A stretch of 64,000 bases of DNA from Locusta migratoria (GCA_026315105.1 CM048744.1:837444094-837508093), one strand, 5' to 3'; shown: positions 23,973 through 34,308, counted from the stretch's first letter. Program-made: numbers and translations. Notes: a model not told the origin generated them from the letters alone.

Positions 23973-23987
23973 AAGGGTATTGTATTT

Positions 23988-24375
23988 AACGTTAGTGAGT
24001 GTTATAATTCGTATACCGTGAAAGAATATCGTTCCTATGCTACCGTTCAACGCCATTCTATCAAAGGAGCGTCTTTATGATACTTTGTCATAGATAAATA
24101 AGATATCACTATCATAAATACAGCCCACTGTCTCCTGAGGAGAAGTAGCGTAGTTGGTAGCGAAGTGAGATGCGGAGCGGAAGTTGAGAGTAATTCGGAT
24201 TCGCGACCGCATGCTTCTAAAATATTTTTATTTTTTCCTTTTTTGTGTCCTTATCGTTTCTGGTTCTTTCTTATTAATTTTAGTGTAATATCCGATATTC
24301 GTTGTTATTTCTTTTTAGACGACGGATTAGCGTGGTGGTTAGCGTTACGAGCTAAGGAGGAAAATAGATGTAAAT
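23988..24375. other. tRNA-like remnant and AT-rich sequence
   Basis: 24140-24225 looks like a decayed tRNA-derived head (agcgtagttggtagcgaagt, later attcggattcgcgacc), and 24320-24345 resembles a D-arm (attagcgtggtggttagcg). Neither folds into a full tRNA by eye. Confidence 0.4.
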
Positions 24376-24388
24376 AACAGGTTTGCAT

Positions 24389-24587
24389 AAAATGTTCAAA
24401 TGTTTGTTAAGCTTATGGGACTTAACTACGGGGTCATCAGTCCCTAAACTTACAAACTACTTATCAATTACCTTATACCAAAGGCGGCACAAATATCCAT
24501 ACCCGAGGGGGGATTCGAACCCCCGACCGCAGTGGCCGTGCAGACCGTGACTGGAGCGCCTCAGTCCCCTCGGCCACCGCGGCCGCC
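24389..24587 (-). mobile_element. tRNA-derived SINE-1, full length with 13-bp target duplication
   Basis: Reverse SINE ending in cggccaccgcggccgcc. The target aacaggtttgcat is exact at 24376-24388 and 24588-24600. Confidence 0.94.
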
Positions 24588-24600
24588 AACAGGTTTGCAT

Positions 24601-25565
24601 CTACACTCTCGGAGATATTTTTTAACGGTTTCGTTTAATTACGGTTTATGTAATTTATTTGTTAATTTAATGCAATTATAATAACTAGTATTTGACGTTA
24701 TTTACTACAAACATGAACGAACTCTGCCGACGAGAGAACTCGTTGAGTATTTCGTGCAAGGGCACAGGTACCAATAAATTTCGATACAATATTCCACGTC
24801 ATTCGGTTTTCGCCACGGTGTTTTAATTCTGTTGCAGTTCAGTACAGTGCTGGAATAGTTCAGTTTCACAGTGCAGAGAAGGTGTGGTTATGGAAACAGA
24901 TGAAGTAAGGGAGCAAAAGAGTTTACGTACAATACTAAAAGCGAACATTATCACAACGAACTGAGGCGTTGTCCCGCGTGTATGAACAAGTAGACTGTGT
25001 CAGGCAGAACTTAATTATCTTCGAAGGAATGCGAAAGTAAACATTTGGATATGCAGAATGTATACATCGTGAAAAATAGCAATATAAGAGAGCAAGACAA
25101 GTGGAACTGGCGCAAATGAAGGATTTCACCGTTTAGAGTTTTTTAATGATATTTTGCCAAAAGTCATTTATTCGTACATTTTGTTATTATAAAACACTTT
25201 CAGTTAATGTACCGTCTTTGTGTTTCTTGAAGAAAAGAAATTGCAATTTTTGGAAGAGTATTGCATGCAACGTGCAAGCGTAAGAAAGCTACAGTATTAA
25301 TTTTTTTTTCGGCGTTCGCTAACAGATACCGTGTAATTTTACGCACGTCCATGTTTGTAAAGACACTGATTACGCTCCAGCCCACAACGGGCGCTGGAGG
25401 GCGCTGCGGTCGCAAATCGCGATGAGCAGCACGCTGTGTTCCATGGGATGCGGCGGGTCGTTTCAGAGCGTGCTGTAGCTAGGTAGACAGCACGTCTGGC
25501 CTGCGCCACGTTCGGACAACACGTTCCGTGTGAGGACGGCTTTAGACTTCCATGCTGAAGTTCGC
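24601..25565. other. No gene recognised
   Basis: 25375-25545 is GC-rich (gcgctggagggcgctgcgg region) with several CpG. The remainder is AT-rich. I see no coding homology. Confidence 0.35.
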
Positions 25566-25650
25566 TTCAGTAGTCTAGTGGACAGCGTGCTTGATTATCA
25601 CGCAGGAGGCCCGGGTTCGATTCCCGGTCGGGTTAGGGATTTTCTTCACT
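25566..25650 (+). repeat. tRNA-like SINE head or pseudo-tRNA
   Basis: agtctagtggacagcgtgct resembles a D-arm, atcacgcaggaggcccgggt an anticodon/variable region and gggttcgattccc a T-arm (box B). The putative acceptor arms do not pair, so I do not call a working tRNA. Confidence 0.6.
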
Positions 25651-26158
25651 CGGGAACTTAGTTTTGTGTCGTCATCATCATTACATCATCACTGACATTT
25701 AAGTCGCCCACGTAGTGTCACCTGAATACTTGCACGACGCACACCGAACAGCCGGAATCATCGACCGTGCTAAACAAGACGAAATTAGACTCACATCAAG
25801 TTTGCGTCATCAGTATACACGTTTCCCTCTCCTGTGATCTACTTCTCACAAGGAAAGTACTTGGGCTCGAACAAACACATATACACCAAAATCATATGAG
25901 ATATAATTTAAAGATCCCTTATTCTATTAGTGATACTCCTGCATCTGCAAAACTCTGCAGTCTTCCGTTAGAGGCCTCTGAGTGTGCCTTGCCACATTGC
26001 ACTTTGACCTGTTATTCGCCAGTAGGGACGGTGCAATGTGCCTCCGAAGTTGCGTTTTGTGACGTTATTTGAGTGTTGAAGCGTCAGATGGGGCGGTGTT
26101 TGGTGATCAATCCTGCTAATGTATTGTGATTAGTTGAAGTTACGAAGAATCCTTCTTC

Positions 26159-26467
26159 TTGAAGATGGTATTAGTGCAGAAGATGAATCATTCGCATGCT
26201 TTCTCGTATCTGTTATGGTACGGAAATATGACCATAAGTGAGATACTGTTGTTACAAAGTCTTAATAATGATAATAGGGATGATAATGACGAACAACTAA
26301 TTGCAAGCGGTAGTGCTAAGGTAAGTGCGGGAAGAGGCGATGGAAGCAGTGGCAGTGAATACCAACAGTCTTCCGAGAAGAAGTTTAAAGTTGCAACTAT
26401 CATCACGGCTTTTGATGACAATACACTAGAGAACATGTACGAATGTTATTACATAAGTTGTAGTTAA
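26159..26467 (+). pseudogene. Element X protein, C-terminal part
   Basis: This open frame of 102 codons contains NNDNRDDNDEQLIASGSA, GDGSSGSEYQQSSEKKFKV and IITAFDDNTLENMYE, matching the minus-strand frame 6874-6656. The N-terminal half (26035-26160) has a stop shortly after MQCASEVAFCDVI and frameshifts. The part shared between copies is acidic, then Gly/Ser-rich. No known domain is recognised. Confidence 0.55.
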
Positions 26468-26624
26468 GTTATCTGCATTAAGTATGGCGTCTACAATTAC
26501 GTCTACAGTGCATGATTGCAGAGTTTTGCAGAAAAACGACACCCACCAGCACATTGAGGTGCACGTAGAGATCCTGTAAGCAAATGTTCATACAGATATG
26601 TTTGTTCGAGCCCATGTACTTTCA

Positions 26625-26881
26625 AAAAATGTTCAAATATTTGTAGAACTTATGGGACTTAACTACGGGGTCATCAGTCCCTAAACTTACAAACTACTTA
26701 TGAACTACCTTATACTAAAGACGGCACAAATATCCATGCCCGAGGGGGATTCGAACCCCCGACCGTAGTGGCCGTGCAGACCGTGACTGAAGCGCCTCGG
26801 TCTCCTCGGCCACCGCGGCCGGCAGTCCCTAAGCTTACAAACTACTTATGAACTAGCTAAGGTCGGCACAAATATCCATGA
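26625..26881 (-). mobile_element. SINE-1 in the end of element X, with a second SINE-1 remnant
   Basis: 26625-26823 is a full reverse SINE-1. 26824-26881 repeats part of another reverse SINE-1 (cagtccctaagcttacaaac to aaatatccatg) and then the X terminus resumes. Two SINE copies were joined here by nested insertion or recombination. Confidence 0.82.
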
Positions 26882-27019
26882 ACTTTCCTTGTCAGTGATA
26901 ACTTTTCAATAAAGTGAAAAGGTACCGAGTGGGCAACACTGCTACCTTCCAACCTCCTGTCAGACGTTGTTTCAGTAAACCGAAGACAATAGATCTGTGT
27001 GACTTAAAGAGCGGTGCCA

Positions 27020-27380
27020 GATGCCTCGCAGGCGTATGCGTGAACCGTGCCAACAAATCAGTAAACTCGAAAGGGAGCGCATTATTTGAAAGAGAATGTC
27101 ATACATCAATCCGGAAAATTGCTACTCATGTGGGACGGCAGTGCAACGGCTGTCTGTAGAATGGTTCACAGAATCCCGGAGAACGCGACCAGGTGGGTCC
27201 GACCGCAACAACAAAATCGCCTTACCACAACAGCCAACTTGGCACTGCAGCAGAGGTTTGCGTTCTCCTCGCCTCTGGCGCAACAGTGACGGACCATCTT
27301 CCGTTTATACAGCCTAGGTTACGTGCGCGTCGCCTAGTTCTACTATCTTTGAGTCATGTGCAGAAACGTGTATAACCGAA
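27020..27380 (+). pseudogene. Tc1-like transposase N-terminal fragment
   Basis: Split frames read QQISKLERERII near 27050, IRKIATHVGR near 27105 and AVQRLSVEWF near 27140, then TTANLALQQRF-like sequence. This is the helix-turn-helix region of a Tc1 family different from the one at 47864. No catalytic domain follows. Confidence 0.6.
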
Positions 27381-27918
27381 AACGTGTATGGAAAAACGTT
27401 AATGAGGACTGGAATAGCATCAGCAACTGTTTTAGGAGGGATCCAGGTTTTATTTGTAGGTCTTATTTTGGTCACCTCCCCCCCCCCCCCCCCCCGCTGA
27501 TGTGAGACATGTGACTCGCCTTCGGTTGGTCGACTTGTATTTGGCTTTAGTTTGTGACTTGTATGCTGTACATTTCGGCTTGACTTTCACAGTTTGTAAT
27601 GGATGTATTCGTAAATTTTATTAGTCATCCAAGTGTGAAATTTAAGATGGTAGACCTGGTACTTCTTCGTAATTAATAAAATTTGTATCTTTCTCGAATT
27701 TTTCACACTGTATATATTGGTTCTGTGCGTAATTTAAACTAAAAGACTTTTTGTAATGTTTGAGCATGAAATTCCGTTTCTTAGGGAGGAACAGGATATC
27801 TGGTCAGATGAGTACAGGATTATAAATACAATATCAGTTGATGGTATTACAGGAGTTGGTCTGATAATGTTTTACTACCAGTTTCGGCATTCCATTATGC
27901 CATCTTCAGGTCCCTACA
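27381..27918. other. No gene; C20 run
   Basis: A run of about 20 C lies at 27477-27496. Other sequence is anonymous. Confidence 0.5.
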
Positions 27919-28102
27919 TCGGAGTATAATATCCATTAAGTAGGGATATCGAAACGGGTTTCGTGGAATTGTATCAGTAGGAAACAGCAACAACAACTGT
28001 GACAACAAGGTCCTTGTTGTCACATTGTTGTTGGTTCCCACTGAGAGATAAAATTCCACGACACCCGTTTCGATATCCCTACTTAATGGATATTATACTC
28101 CG
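27919..28102. mobile_element. Hairpin MITE (near-perfect palindrome)
   Basis: cggagtataatatccattaa at the left is matched by its complement at the right; arms of about 90 bp meet at tccttgttgtcac with almost no loop. Mismatches are few. Confidence 0.9.
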
Positions 28103-28187
28103 GCCGTTACGCATGTGCAGTATTTAGTTTCGCCTGTCTTTACGATCGACGGTTCTGGTTCCATTCGCCGAAATTTATTGTCAAAGA

Positions 28188-29340
28188 TCTAATATATAAA
28201 GCAGAGTGTCCGTATGTTTATACGTGTTGTATACAAATCTACAGTTTTGTTTCAATCATTATGAAATTTTGTACACGTACGCTTCAATCTATGAGGACGG
28301 TCGCCGTAAGTGTAAGAATTGCGTACGATATATAGTACACGAGATATAACGTTATCAACAATGAGATGCGCGAAAAACTGCTGCATTTTGCGACAATGCT
28401 GCTCATTTTCTCCTAAACCATTGGACCAATTTCAACCAAATGTGGTGCACACATTCCTTACCGTGAGGTAACAATTGCTGCGTGGTTAAGAATCACATAC
28501 GGTACATGGTTCAAAAGATATCACGTCATAACCAGTAGAAATCGCAAAAAATACGATATATGCGACGAGACTTCCGAAATACACTGTACACTTAGCGACT
28601 TGCAACAAACTTTAAACATAATTTTAAACCTTTATTAAACTTTTTCTCGTTGGCAACCATAGTAAAATGATGAAAGGAAAAAAAGTTTCTCGCTTACTAT
28701 TTTCCGCTGTTTATGTAGTAAAACTACGGCTCTCGGTATGGCGTTACAATTTATATTTGAACACTACAAATTGTAGCGACAGGAAATTCTACATACAGTA
28801 TACACATATATAGCGGAATGTCGCTTCTAAATTGTATCACATTCTGACACGTAGTTCATGAGATATGAGCACGTAAACAATAACGTTCATGGGAAATTGC
28901 TCCATCCGGCTGGAAGCGAAAGCAGTTTACTTCCATAGAGCTACAAGGAAAGGAACACAAATGTTCAAATGTTTGTAAATCTATCGGACCAAACTGCGTG
29001 GTCATCAGTCCGAAGCTTACAAACTAGTTAAACCTAGGTAAACTAACCTAAGGACAACCACACACACCCATGACCCAGGGAGGACTCGAACCTCCACGGC
29101 GAACAACCGCGCTCTCCGCAGCGAGACGCTTTAGACTGCTCGGCTCCTCCACCGCGGCGGAATGAAACAGAGTACACCCAACGAATACCCATTATATCCC
29201 ACAATTATTCCTTGAAGAGACTGCAGTTTCCATTCGGACTTGCATTTTTGTAATATGTGCTTTCCATCTAGAGCTACTGCTGTTTCACATGCAGCCTGGC
29301 AGATATTTAACATACCGGACAACGCCGGGTTGTCAACTAG
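28188..29340 (+). mobile_element. Helitron-like element with intact termini and nested SINE-2
   Basis: It starts TCTAATATATAAAG after an A and ends with hairpin ccggacaacgccgg (29314-29327), then tgtcaaCTAG before a T, matching Helitron insertion between A and T. The first 720 bp align with the copies at 62724 and 16898. 29157-29310 is unrelated to their 3' halves. No Rep/helicase is encoded. Confidence 0.83.
28960..29156 (-). mobile_element. tRNA-derived SINE-2
   Basis: Reverse copy: aatgtttgtaaatctatcgg tail, accaaactgcgtggtcatc core, ggactcgaacctcc box B and an end at ctcctccaccgcggc. It lies within the Helitron-like element. Confidence 0.9.
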
Positions 29341-29810
29341 TTGTGCTGTATATAATGCAGTGTACTGGTCAGGTGGTAATAATGGATTGCTCGTCAGTGT
29401 AGAGTCATTTTTTCCACGTGAACAGCGCAGGTCGTGTAGACACGTGCGAAGTGCCCACCGCCACACAGTGCGGAGTGTACTCTCGCTGCTCCTTTCGGCC
29501 CGGAGGGCAGAAACGTGTCGGCGACGGAAACGCAGTTGGTGGCCCAGTGCGGCGGGCTTCCGGGGTGTGACGAGGTGAGGTGAGGCGAGGTGAGGGCCGT
29601 GAAATGTGTGGGGGAAGGGCGGCAGGCGAGGGCGAGGCGAGCGGAGGGCGTGGCCGCGAGGCGAGCCGAGTGTGCCGCGACTCTGCCTGGATCGATAGGC
29701 GCGGACGACCGCCGGCCGGCGGGGCGGCGGCAGCGCGAGGGCGAGCGGAGCACAGCACAGCACAGCCGTGGGGACAGCACCACCACCTGCACCTGACAGG
29801 AGACTCCACT
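29341..29810. promoter_or_regulatory. CpG-rich island, possible promoter or regulatory DNA
   Basis: 29400-29770 is dense in CpG and G+C (for example gaccgccggccggcggggc) in an otherwise AT-rich window. It stays open in several frames only because AT-rich stops are rare. A TATA-like tatataa lies at 29349-29355 and a TCAGT initiator-like motif near 29394, but the spacing is poor. It could be a host promoter or 5' exon. It is not a recognised repeat. Confidence 0.4.
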
Positions 29811-29886
29811 ACAACACTTCACACGTCCATTCATTTATCAACTTAAAAACACAATACAATTAGCAATATTAAATGCAAATCTGATT

Positions 29887-29900
29887 CTCTCTCTCTCTCT
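29887..29900. repeat. (CT)n tract
   Basis: A short dinucleotide run followed by more pyrimidine-rich sequence. Confidence 0.8.
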
Positions 29901-30007
29901 GTTGATCTCCACCTTCCTCTCCTTGGCTCCATTTCTTCCACTTCTCTCTGCTGCCTCCTCGGTTTATTTCCGCCTCACAGCTAGAACCTCCCCCCCCCCC
30001 CCCAAAT

Positions 30008-30160
30008 CTCTTAAATGTTTCTTAATCTTAAGGGACTTAACTCCGGGGTCATCAGTCCCTAAACTTACAAACTACTTATCAACTACCTAATACTAAACAT
30101 AATACTAACATAAACATCCATGCCCGAATGGGGATTTGAACCCCCGTCGGAACATAGCGC
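30008..30160 (-). mobile_element. SINE-1, truncated at the head
   Basis: Reverse SINE with ggggtcatcagtccctaaac and gatttgaacccccg; the tRNA head is lost at the start of the pyrimidine tract. Confidence 0.85.
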
Positions 30161-30462
30161 CCCATCTATTTCTCTCTCTCTTATATTTCTCTCTCTCCCT
30201 GTCTCCCCCTCAGTCTCCCCTCTCCCCCCTTCTCCCTCTCCCCTCGCTCTCTCTTTCTCTCCCATTCTCCCCCCTCTCTCCCTCCCCCTCTCTCTCCCCC
30301 CTCTCTCTCCACCCTCTCTCCCTCTCTCACCACCCTCTCTCTCCCTCTCTCTCCCCCTTTCTCTCCCCCTCTATCTACTGCCCCGCTATCTCCCTCCACC
30401 ATCTCTCCCCCCTCTCCTCCCTCTCCTCCCTCTCTCCCCCTCCCTCCCCCTATTCCTCCCTT
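30161..30462. repeat. Pyrimidine tract (CT-rich low complexity)
   Basis: About 300 bp almost entirely C and T, built from irregular ctctctcccc units. The long open frames over it are composition artefacts. Confidence 0.95.
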
Positions 30463-30695
30463 CGTGCATGAACCATATGTTGTGTCGTACTTGTAAAGCC
30501 ACATGTTCTAGCAGCACAGGTAGAGTATCGCGTATGAAATCATGATAACGTGCTCCTGTGAGCGTAGGTGGAAGAACAGGAGGCCCAATCAAGACTTCGC
30601 CAACAATTCCTGCCCAAACGTTCACAGAAAATCCGTGTTGATGACGTGTGAATCGAGGAAGTACAGTATATACTAACGAAACAATTGGGTATTTT
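30463..30695 (-). pseudogene. Mariner-like transposase fragment
   Basis: The minus strand reads RHQHGFSVNVWAGIVGE, VLPPTLTGARYHDF and RDTLPVLLEHVALQVRHNIWFMHEG, the region between the first and second catalytic aspartates of a DUF4817-type mariner transposase. The expected D of the WFMHDG motif is E here. The pyrimidine tract cuts off the C-terminus. Confidence 0.8.
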
Positions 30696-30857
30696 GACAA
30701 TTGTCTGCACGAATTATTTCAATTTACATTTAAAGAGAAATATTAAAATGAGCTCTAAAATGGAAATTAAGCGTTTCCGAACACATGTCCACATAACATA
30801 TTTTCTTTCTTTGTGTTTGAGGAATATCTCCTTTTTTGTAGTAACACCATGTATATA

Positions 30858-31473
30858 TAGGGTGTCCCATTCAACTGTTTCACCCCAAATATCTCTGAAA
30901 CTATAAGATATTGAAAAACCACTTTTACGGTCATGAAAATACGGCAGGGACGTATAAAAGTAGGTACTACGAGATAGTCAAAAACGTAAATAAATATTAT
31001 TTTCCACACAAACTTGCGTTTTTTTTTAAATGGATACCCTGTATTATTTCATAAGCAATCAATAGCACGAAAAATGACAGAAAGGACGGCATTGGTTGTA
31101 TCGCAATACGTCAGTTACACCCGGAGAAACTGCGAAGCGAAGTTGACGTTTGAAACACATGAGACTGATGCTATCGCGTGTCCGACACTCAACCGCGAGT
31201 TTCATACAACTTCGCTTCGCAGTTTCTTCGGGTGTAACTGACGTATTGCGATACAACCAACGCCATTCTTTTTGTTGTTTTTTTATGCTATTGACTGCTT
31301 AAGAAATAATACAGCATATCCATTTAAAATAAACGTAGGTTTCTGTGAAAAATAATATTTATTTACGTTTTAGACTATCTCATAGTTCCTACTTTCATAA
31401 GACCATGCCGTTCGTTCATGACTGTGACAGTCGTTTTTCAACATCTCTTGTACTTCCAGAGTGGGACACCCTG
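30858..31473. mobile_element. Long hairpin MITE with mariner-type ends
   Basis: The ends tagggtgtccca and, on the other strand, cagggtgtcccac flank an element of about 616 bp that is largely palindromic. Inner arms share gtcagttacacccg and aactgcgaagcgaagttg. TA flanks both sides (30856-30857, 31474-31475). Confidence 0.87.
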
Positions 31474-31732
31474 TAACTATCTTGACTACGATAATGCAAT
31501 CACTGCGCTGCTCATAGTAGTTTACCGCATTCCTATTTTCTTATTCGAATTTATAATCCTTTATTCACCTGACCAGAAATCCTGTTCTTTATTCCACCGA
31601 ACTTCGCTAATCCCCACTACGTCTAACTTCAACCCATCCATTTCACTTTTTAAATTTTGCAAATTCCCTATCCGGTTAAGAGATCTAACATTCCACGCTC
31701 CGACCCGTAGAATGCCTGTGTTGTCTTTCCTG

Positions 31733-31929
31733 CCGCGGCGGATTGGTCGAGTGCATTGAGGTGCTATGCTGTGATGCGCGAGGCCGTTCCTCGTCGAGGG
31801 CTCGAATGCCCCCTCGGGCATGGATGTTTGTGCTGTCTTTGGTATAACGTAGTTCATATATAGTTTGTAAGTTTAGGGACTAATGAACCCGCAGTTAAGT
31901 CCCATAAGCTTAACAATCATTTGTACATT
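31733..31929 (+). mobile_element. SINE-1 (variant head), in tandem with SINE-2
   Basis: Head ccgcggcggattggtcgagt, box-B-like gggctcgaatgcc, tail taagcttaacaatcatttg. It runs straight into the SINE-2 that follows. Confidence 0.87.
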
Positions 31930-32135
31930 TCTTGCCGCGGTGGAGTAGCCGAACGGTCTAAGGCGCCTCGCTGCGGAGCGCGCGGTTGCTCGCCGTGGAG
32001 GTTCGAGTCCTCCATGGGGCATGGGTGTGTGTGTTGCCCTTAGGTTAGATTACCTAGGTTTAAGTAGTTTGTAAGCTACGGACTGATGACCACGCAGTTT
32101 GGTCCGATAGATTTACAGACATTTAAACATTTTGT
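31930..32135 (+). mobile_element. SINE-2, full length
   Basis: Head gccgcggtggagtagccgaa, B box aggttcgagtcc, body ggactgatgaccacgcagtt, tail acagacatttaaacatttt. Confidence 0.9.
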
Positions 32136-32445
32136 ACATTTTTTTTCTTTAATGATAATCACATGCTCCTGAGTAATTCCTGCCCGAAGATCCGTTCGCA
32201 GTAACTGTGTGACAAAGTCACGTTAGCTGATGTTAGATGGCCTGCTCAGTCAATCATCCAGACTGTTGCCCCTGTAACTACTGAAAAGGCTGCTGCCCCT
32301 CTTCAGGAACCACACGTTTGTCTGGCCTCTCCACAGATACCCCTCCGCTGTGGTTGCACCTACGGTACGGCTATCTGCATCGTTGAGGCACGCAAGCCAC
32401 CCCACCTCGGCAATGTCTGTGGTGCATGGGGGTGGACAGTAAAAG

Positions 32446-33035
32446 GAAAATAAACTGAATATAATTTTTGATACAGTTGTGTTGCAAAAAGAGGAAATGG
32501 TTACTTGTAAGTAATGCACAATAACTAGGTAACTAGTTGATTTTCTACTTATGGAAACACATTTTCTTTGCTATTAGCTTTTCTTTACTGCCATGACCTT
32601 CATAATGGAACTGTAAAAGAGAAAAGGCTGACAGTACTTAATTTATGGAAAATGAATTGACAACACAACAGCTGTTCAAAGGGCTTGTTTCAGCAGCACC
32701 TAGTCGGCGTGCCGCGTCGTTGTACACGTCCGATGTTTACATTTAACGTCGCGCAGTGCATTCGCGCTCTCTCTCGCGAGCCCGTGTTTACTGGGACACT
32801 TTGTTATAAGTGTACTTTCAACCGGGTAAGTTGGCGCTACGCTTTTTGATACACCTGTATATAGGGTGAGACAGGAAAACGGTATAAGCTTGAGGGGTGA
32901 TACTAACGGTGATTCTGAGAAAAAGTCTTCTAATAAACATAATGCGCTTTTGTTAGCTGTTTGCTAGTAAACCAATGAAAACATCTTGCAACGGTAAAAG
33001 TTCAGCCAAACAGCTTTCCTTCACAGTTCTGTCTG
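32446..33035. other. No gene; one transposon-end-like motif
   Basis: tatagggtgagacagg near 32862 resembles the end of a mariner-type MITE, but I found no partner end. Elsewhere I see nothing. Confidence 0.4.
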
Positions 33036-33049
33036 TTTGACCAATGTAG

Positions 33050-33242
33050 CTGGTCGTAGTGGCCGAGCGGTCTGCGGCGCGCCTGTCACACAGTCAGCAC
33101 GGCCGGGGGTTCGAATCCCCACTCGGATATGGATGTTTGTGTCGTCTTTAGTATAAGGTGGTTCGTAAGTAGTTTGTAAGTTTAGGGATTGATGATCCCG
33201 CAGTTAAGTCCCTTAAGCGTAACAAACATTTGAACATTGAAT
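33050..33242 (+). mobile_element. SINE-1, full length with 14-bp target duplication
   Basis: Head ctggtcgtagtggccgagcg, B box gggttcgaatcccc, tail acaaacatttgaacattg. The target tttgaccaatgtag is exact at 33036-33049 and 33243-33256. Confidence 0.94.
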
Positions 33243-33256
33243 TTTGACCAATGTAG

Positions 33257-33516
33257 TAACATGAACAGTTGTCACAGATTAACACAAGTGTTTCAGTGAC
33301 TATGTCGAAAAATAGCTCAAACATTGTGCCTGTTGCCAATAAAGTTTTTCAAGTAAGAACGTGTGCGTAAAAAAAAATGAGAGGGAGAGAGAAAGAGAGT
33401 GAGAGAGAGACATAAAAGAAAAGAGAAATGGGACTCTTTGGTGAAACGTGAAATTGTGTGTGTATTTAAACTAGAATTTGTCACTGGTTATGTGTGACGT
33501 AACTGTTACTGATTTA
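33257..33516. other. Purine-rich tract and anonymous sequence
   Basis: 33377-33415 is a (GA)-rich low-complexity run. I see no gene. Confidence 0.5.
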
Positions 33517-33680
33517 ATTTTTCAAATGTAAATCTATCGGACCAAACTGCGTAGTTATCAGTCTGTAGCTTATATACTACTTAAACTAGGGTAAACTAAC
33601 CTAAGGACAACACACACACCCATGCCCCAGGAAGGACTGGAATCTCCGACGGCGAGCATCCGCGCGCTCCGCAGTGAGGC
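33517..33680 (-). mobile_element. SINE-2, head-truncated
   Basis: Reverse copy with accaaactgcgtagttatc and gcgcgctccgcagtgaggc; it ends before the first tRNA-like arm. Confidence 0.85.
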
Positions 33681-34091
33681 ATTAAGTTTCAATAATATTT
33701 TGTAATTAACCTGTCTATGAAAATTAATATTTTTCTGTTTCCCAAATAGATTAAACGCATCTGGCATTAAACCCCGTAAAATTATGTATATATGATTATT
33801 TGACAAACAATGGATAAAACTGTTAATGAAGGCAACACTGTTAATGATAAATCGGTAATTACACACGTGATATGATTTAATACGAATCCTGTATGTTTAA
33901 TACGCAATGTCTGCTGAAATTAATTCAAAATTAACTGCGTGCACAGTTTAGAGGTGACCAGGTTAGACTCAAACAATTTAGCTGCGAATGCAAGAACAAT
34001 AACTATCTACGGGTTACCGGAATAATTTATCAGTTTACATGAATTAATACTTCACTGAGAGTACTCAAAATCAATTAAATCTCAATATCGG
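33681..34091. other. No feature recognised
   Basis: AT-rich sequence without coding homology. Confidence 0.4.
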
Positions 34092-34308
34092 ATAGGTTGC
34101 TACTCACCACAGAGACGTACGATGAGCCGCAGAAAGGCACACAAAACAGAATAAACAAAAATTATAGTTTTCGGCTGTTAAGCCTTCATCTGCCACAGAG
34201 AAGATGGCAGATGAAGGATTAACAGTCGAAAGCTTCTGTTTCTGATTATTCTGTTACGTGTTCCTCTCTGCGGTTCATCGGGCGTCTCTGTGGTGAGTAG
34301 CAACCTAT
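34092..34308. mobile_element. Hairpin MITE
   Basis: Arms of about 105 bp: taggttgctactcaccacag at the left and its complement at the right, meeting at ttcatctgcca. No coding capacity. Confidence 0.9.

Larger units (their letters stand above)
25849..26891 (+). mobile_element. Small TIR element X, copy 3 (full length, SINE-interrupted)
   Basis: The left end is caaggaaagtac, the right end gtactttccttg. It is flanked by tca at 25846-25848 and 26892-26894, a possible 3-bp target duplication. Removing the SINE material at 26625-26881 leaves about 790 bp, the same length as copy 2. Confidence 0.78.
31476..32445 (-). mobile_element. RTE LINE 5' region, interrupted by two SINEs
   Basis: 31476-31732 matches 10300-10590 and 32136-32445 matches 10600-10985 of the long copy. 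The two SINEs between them are absent there. The 3' part of this LINE is missing. Confidence 0.85.

Noticed and set aside
25566..25650. Possible functional tRNA gene
   Set aside because: T-arm and anticodon region look tRNA-like but the acceptor strands do not pair, so it was called a SINE head or pseudo-tRNA.
29131..29846. Open frames of 88-210 codons over the CpG-rich block
   Set aside because: Several overlapping frames are open on both strands because stops are rare in GC-rich DNA. The products are Arg/Ala/Gly/Pro-rich with no known domain, and the longest runs across a SINE and a Helitron end.
30120..30545. Long open frames on both strands over the pyrimidine tract
   Set aside because: They are Ser/Pro/Leu or Gly/Glu/Arg low-complexity products of a CT repeat, with no start context or homology.
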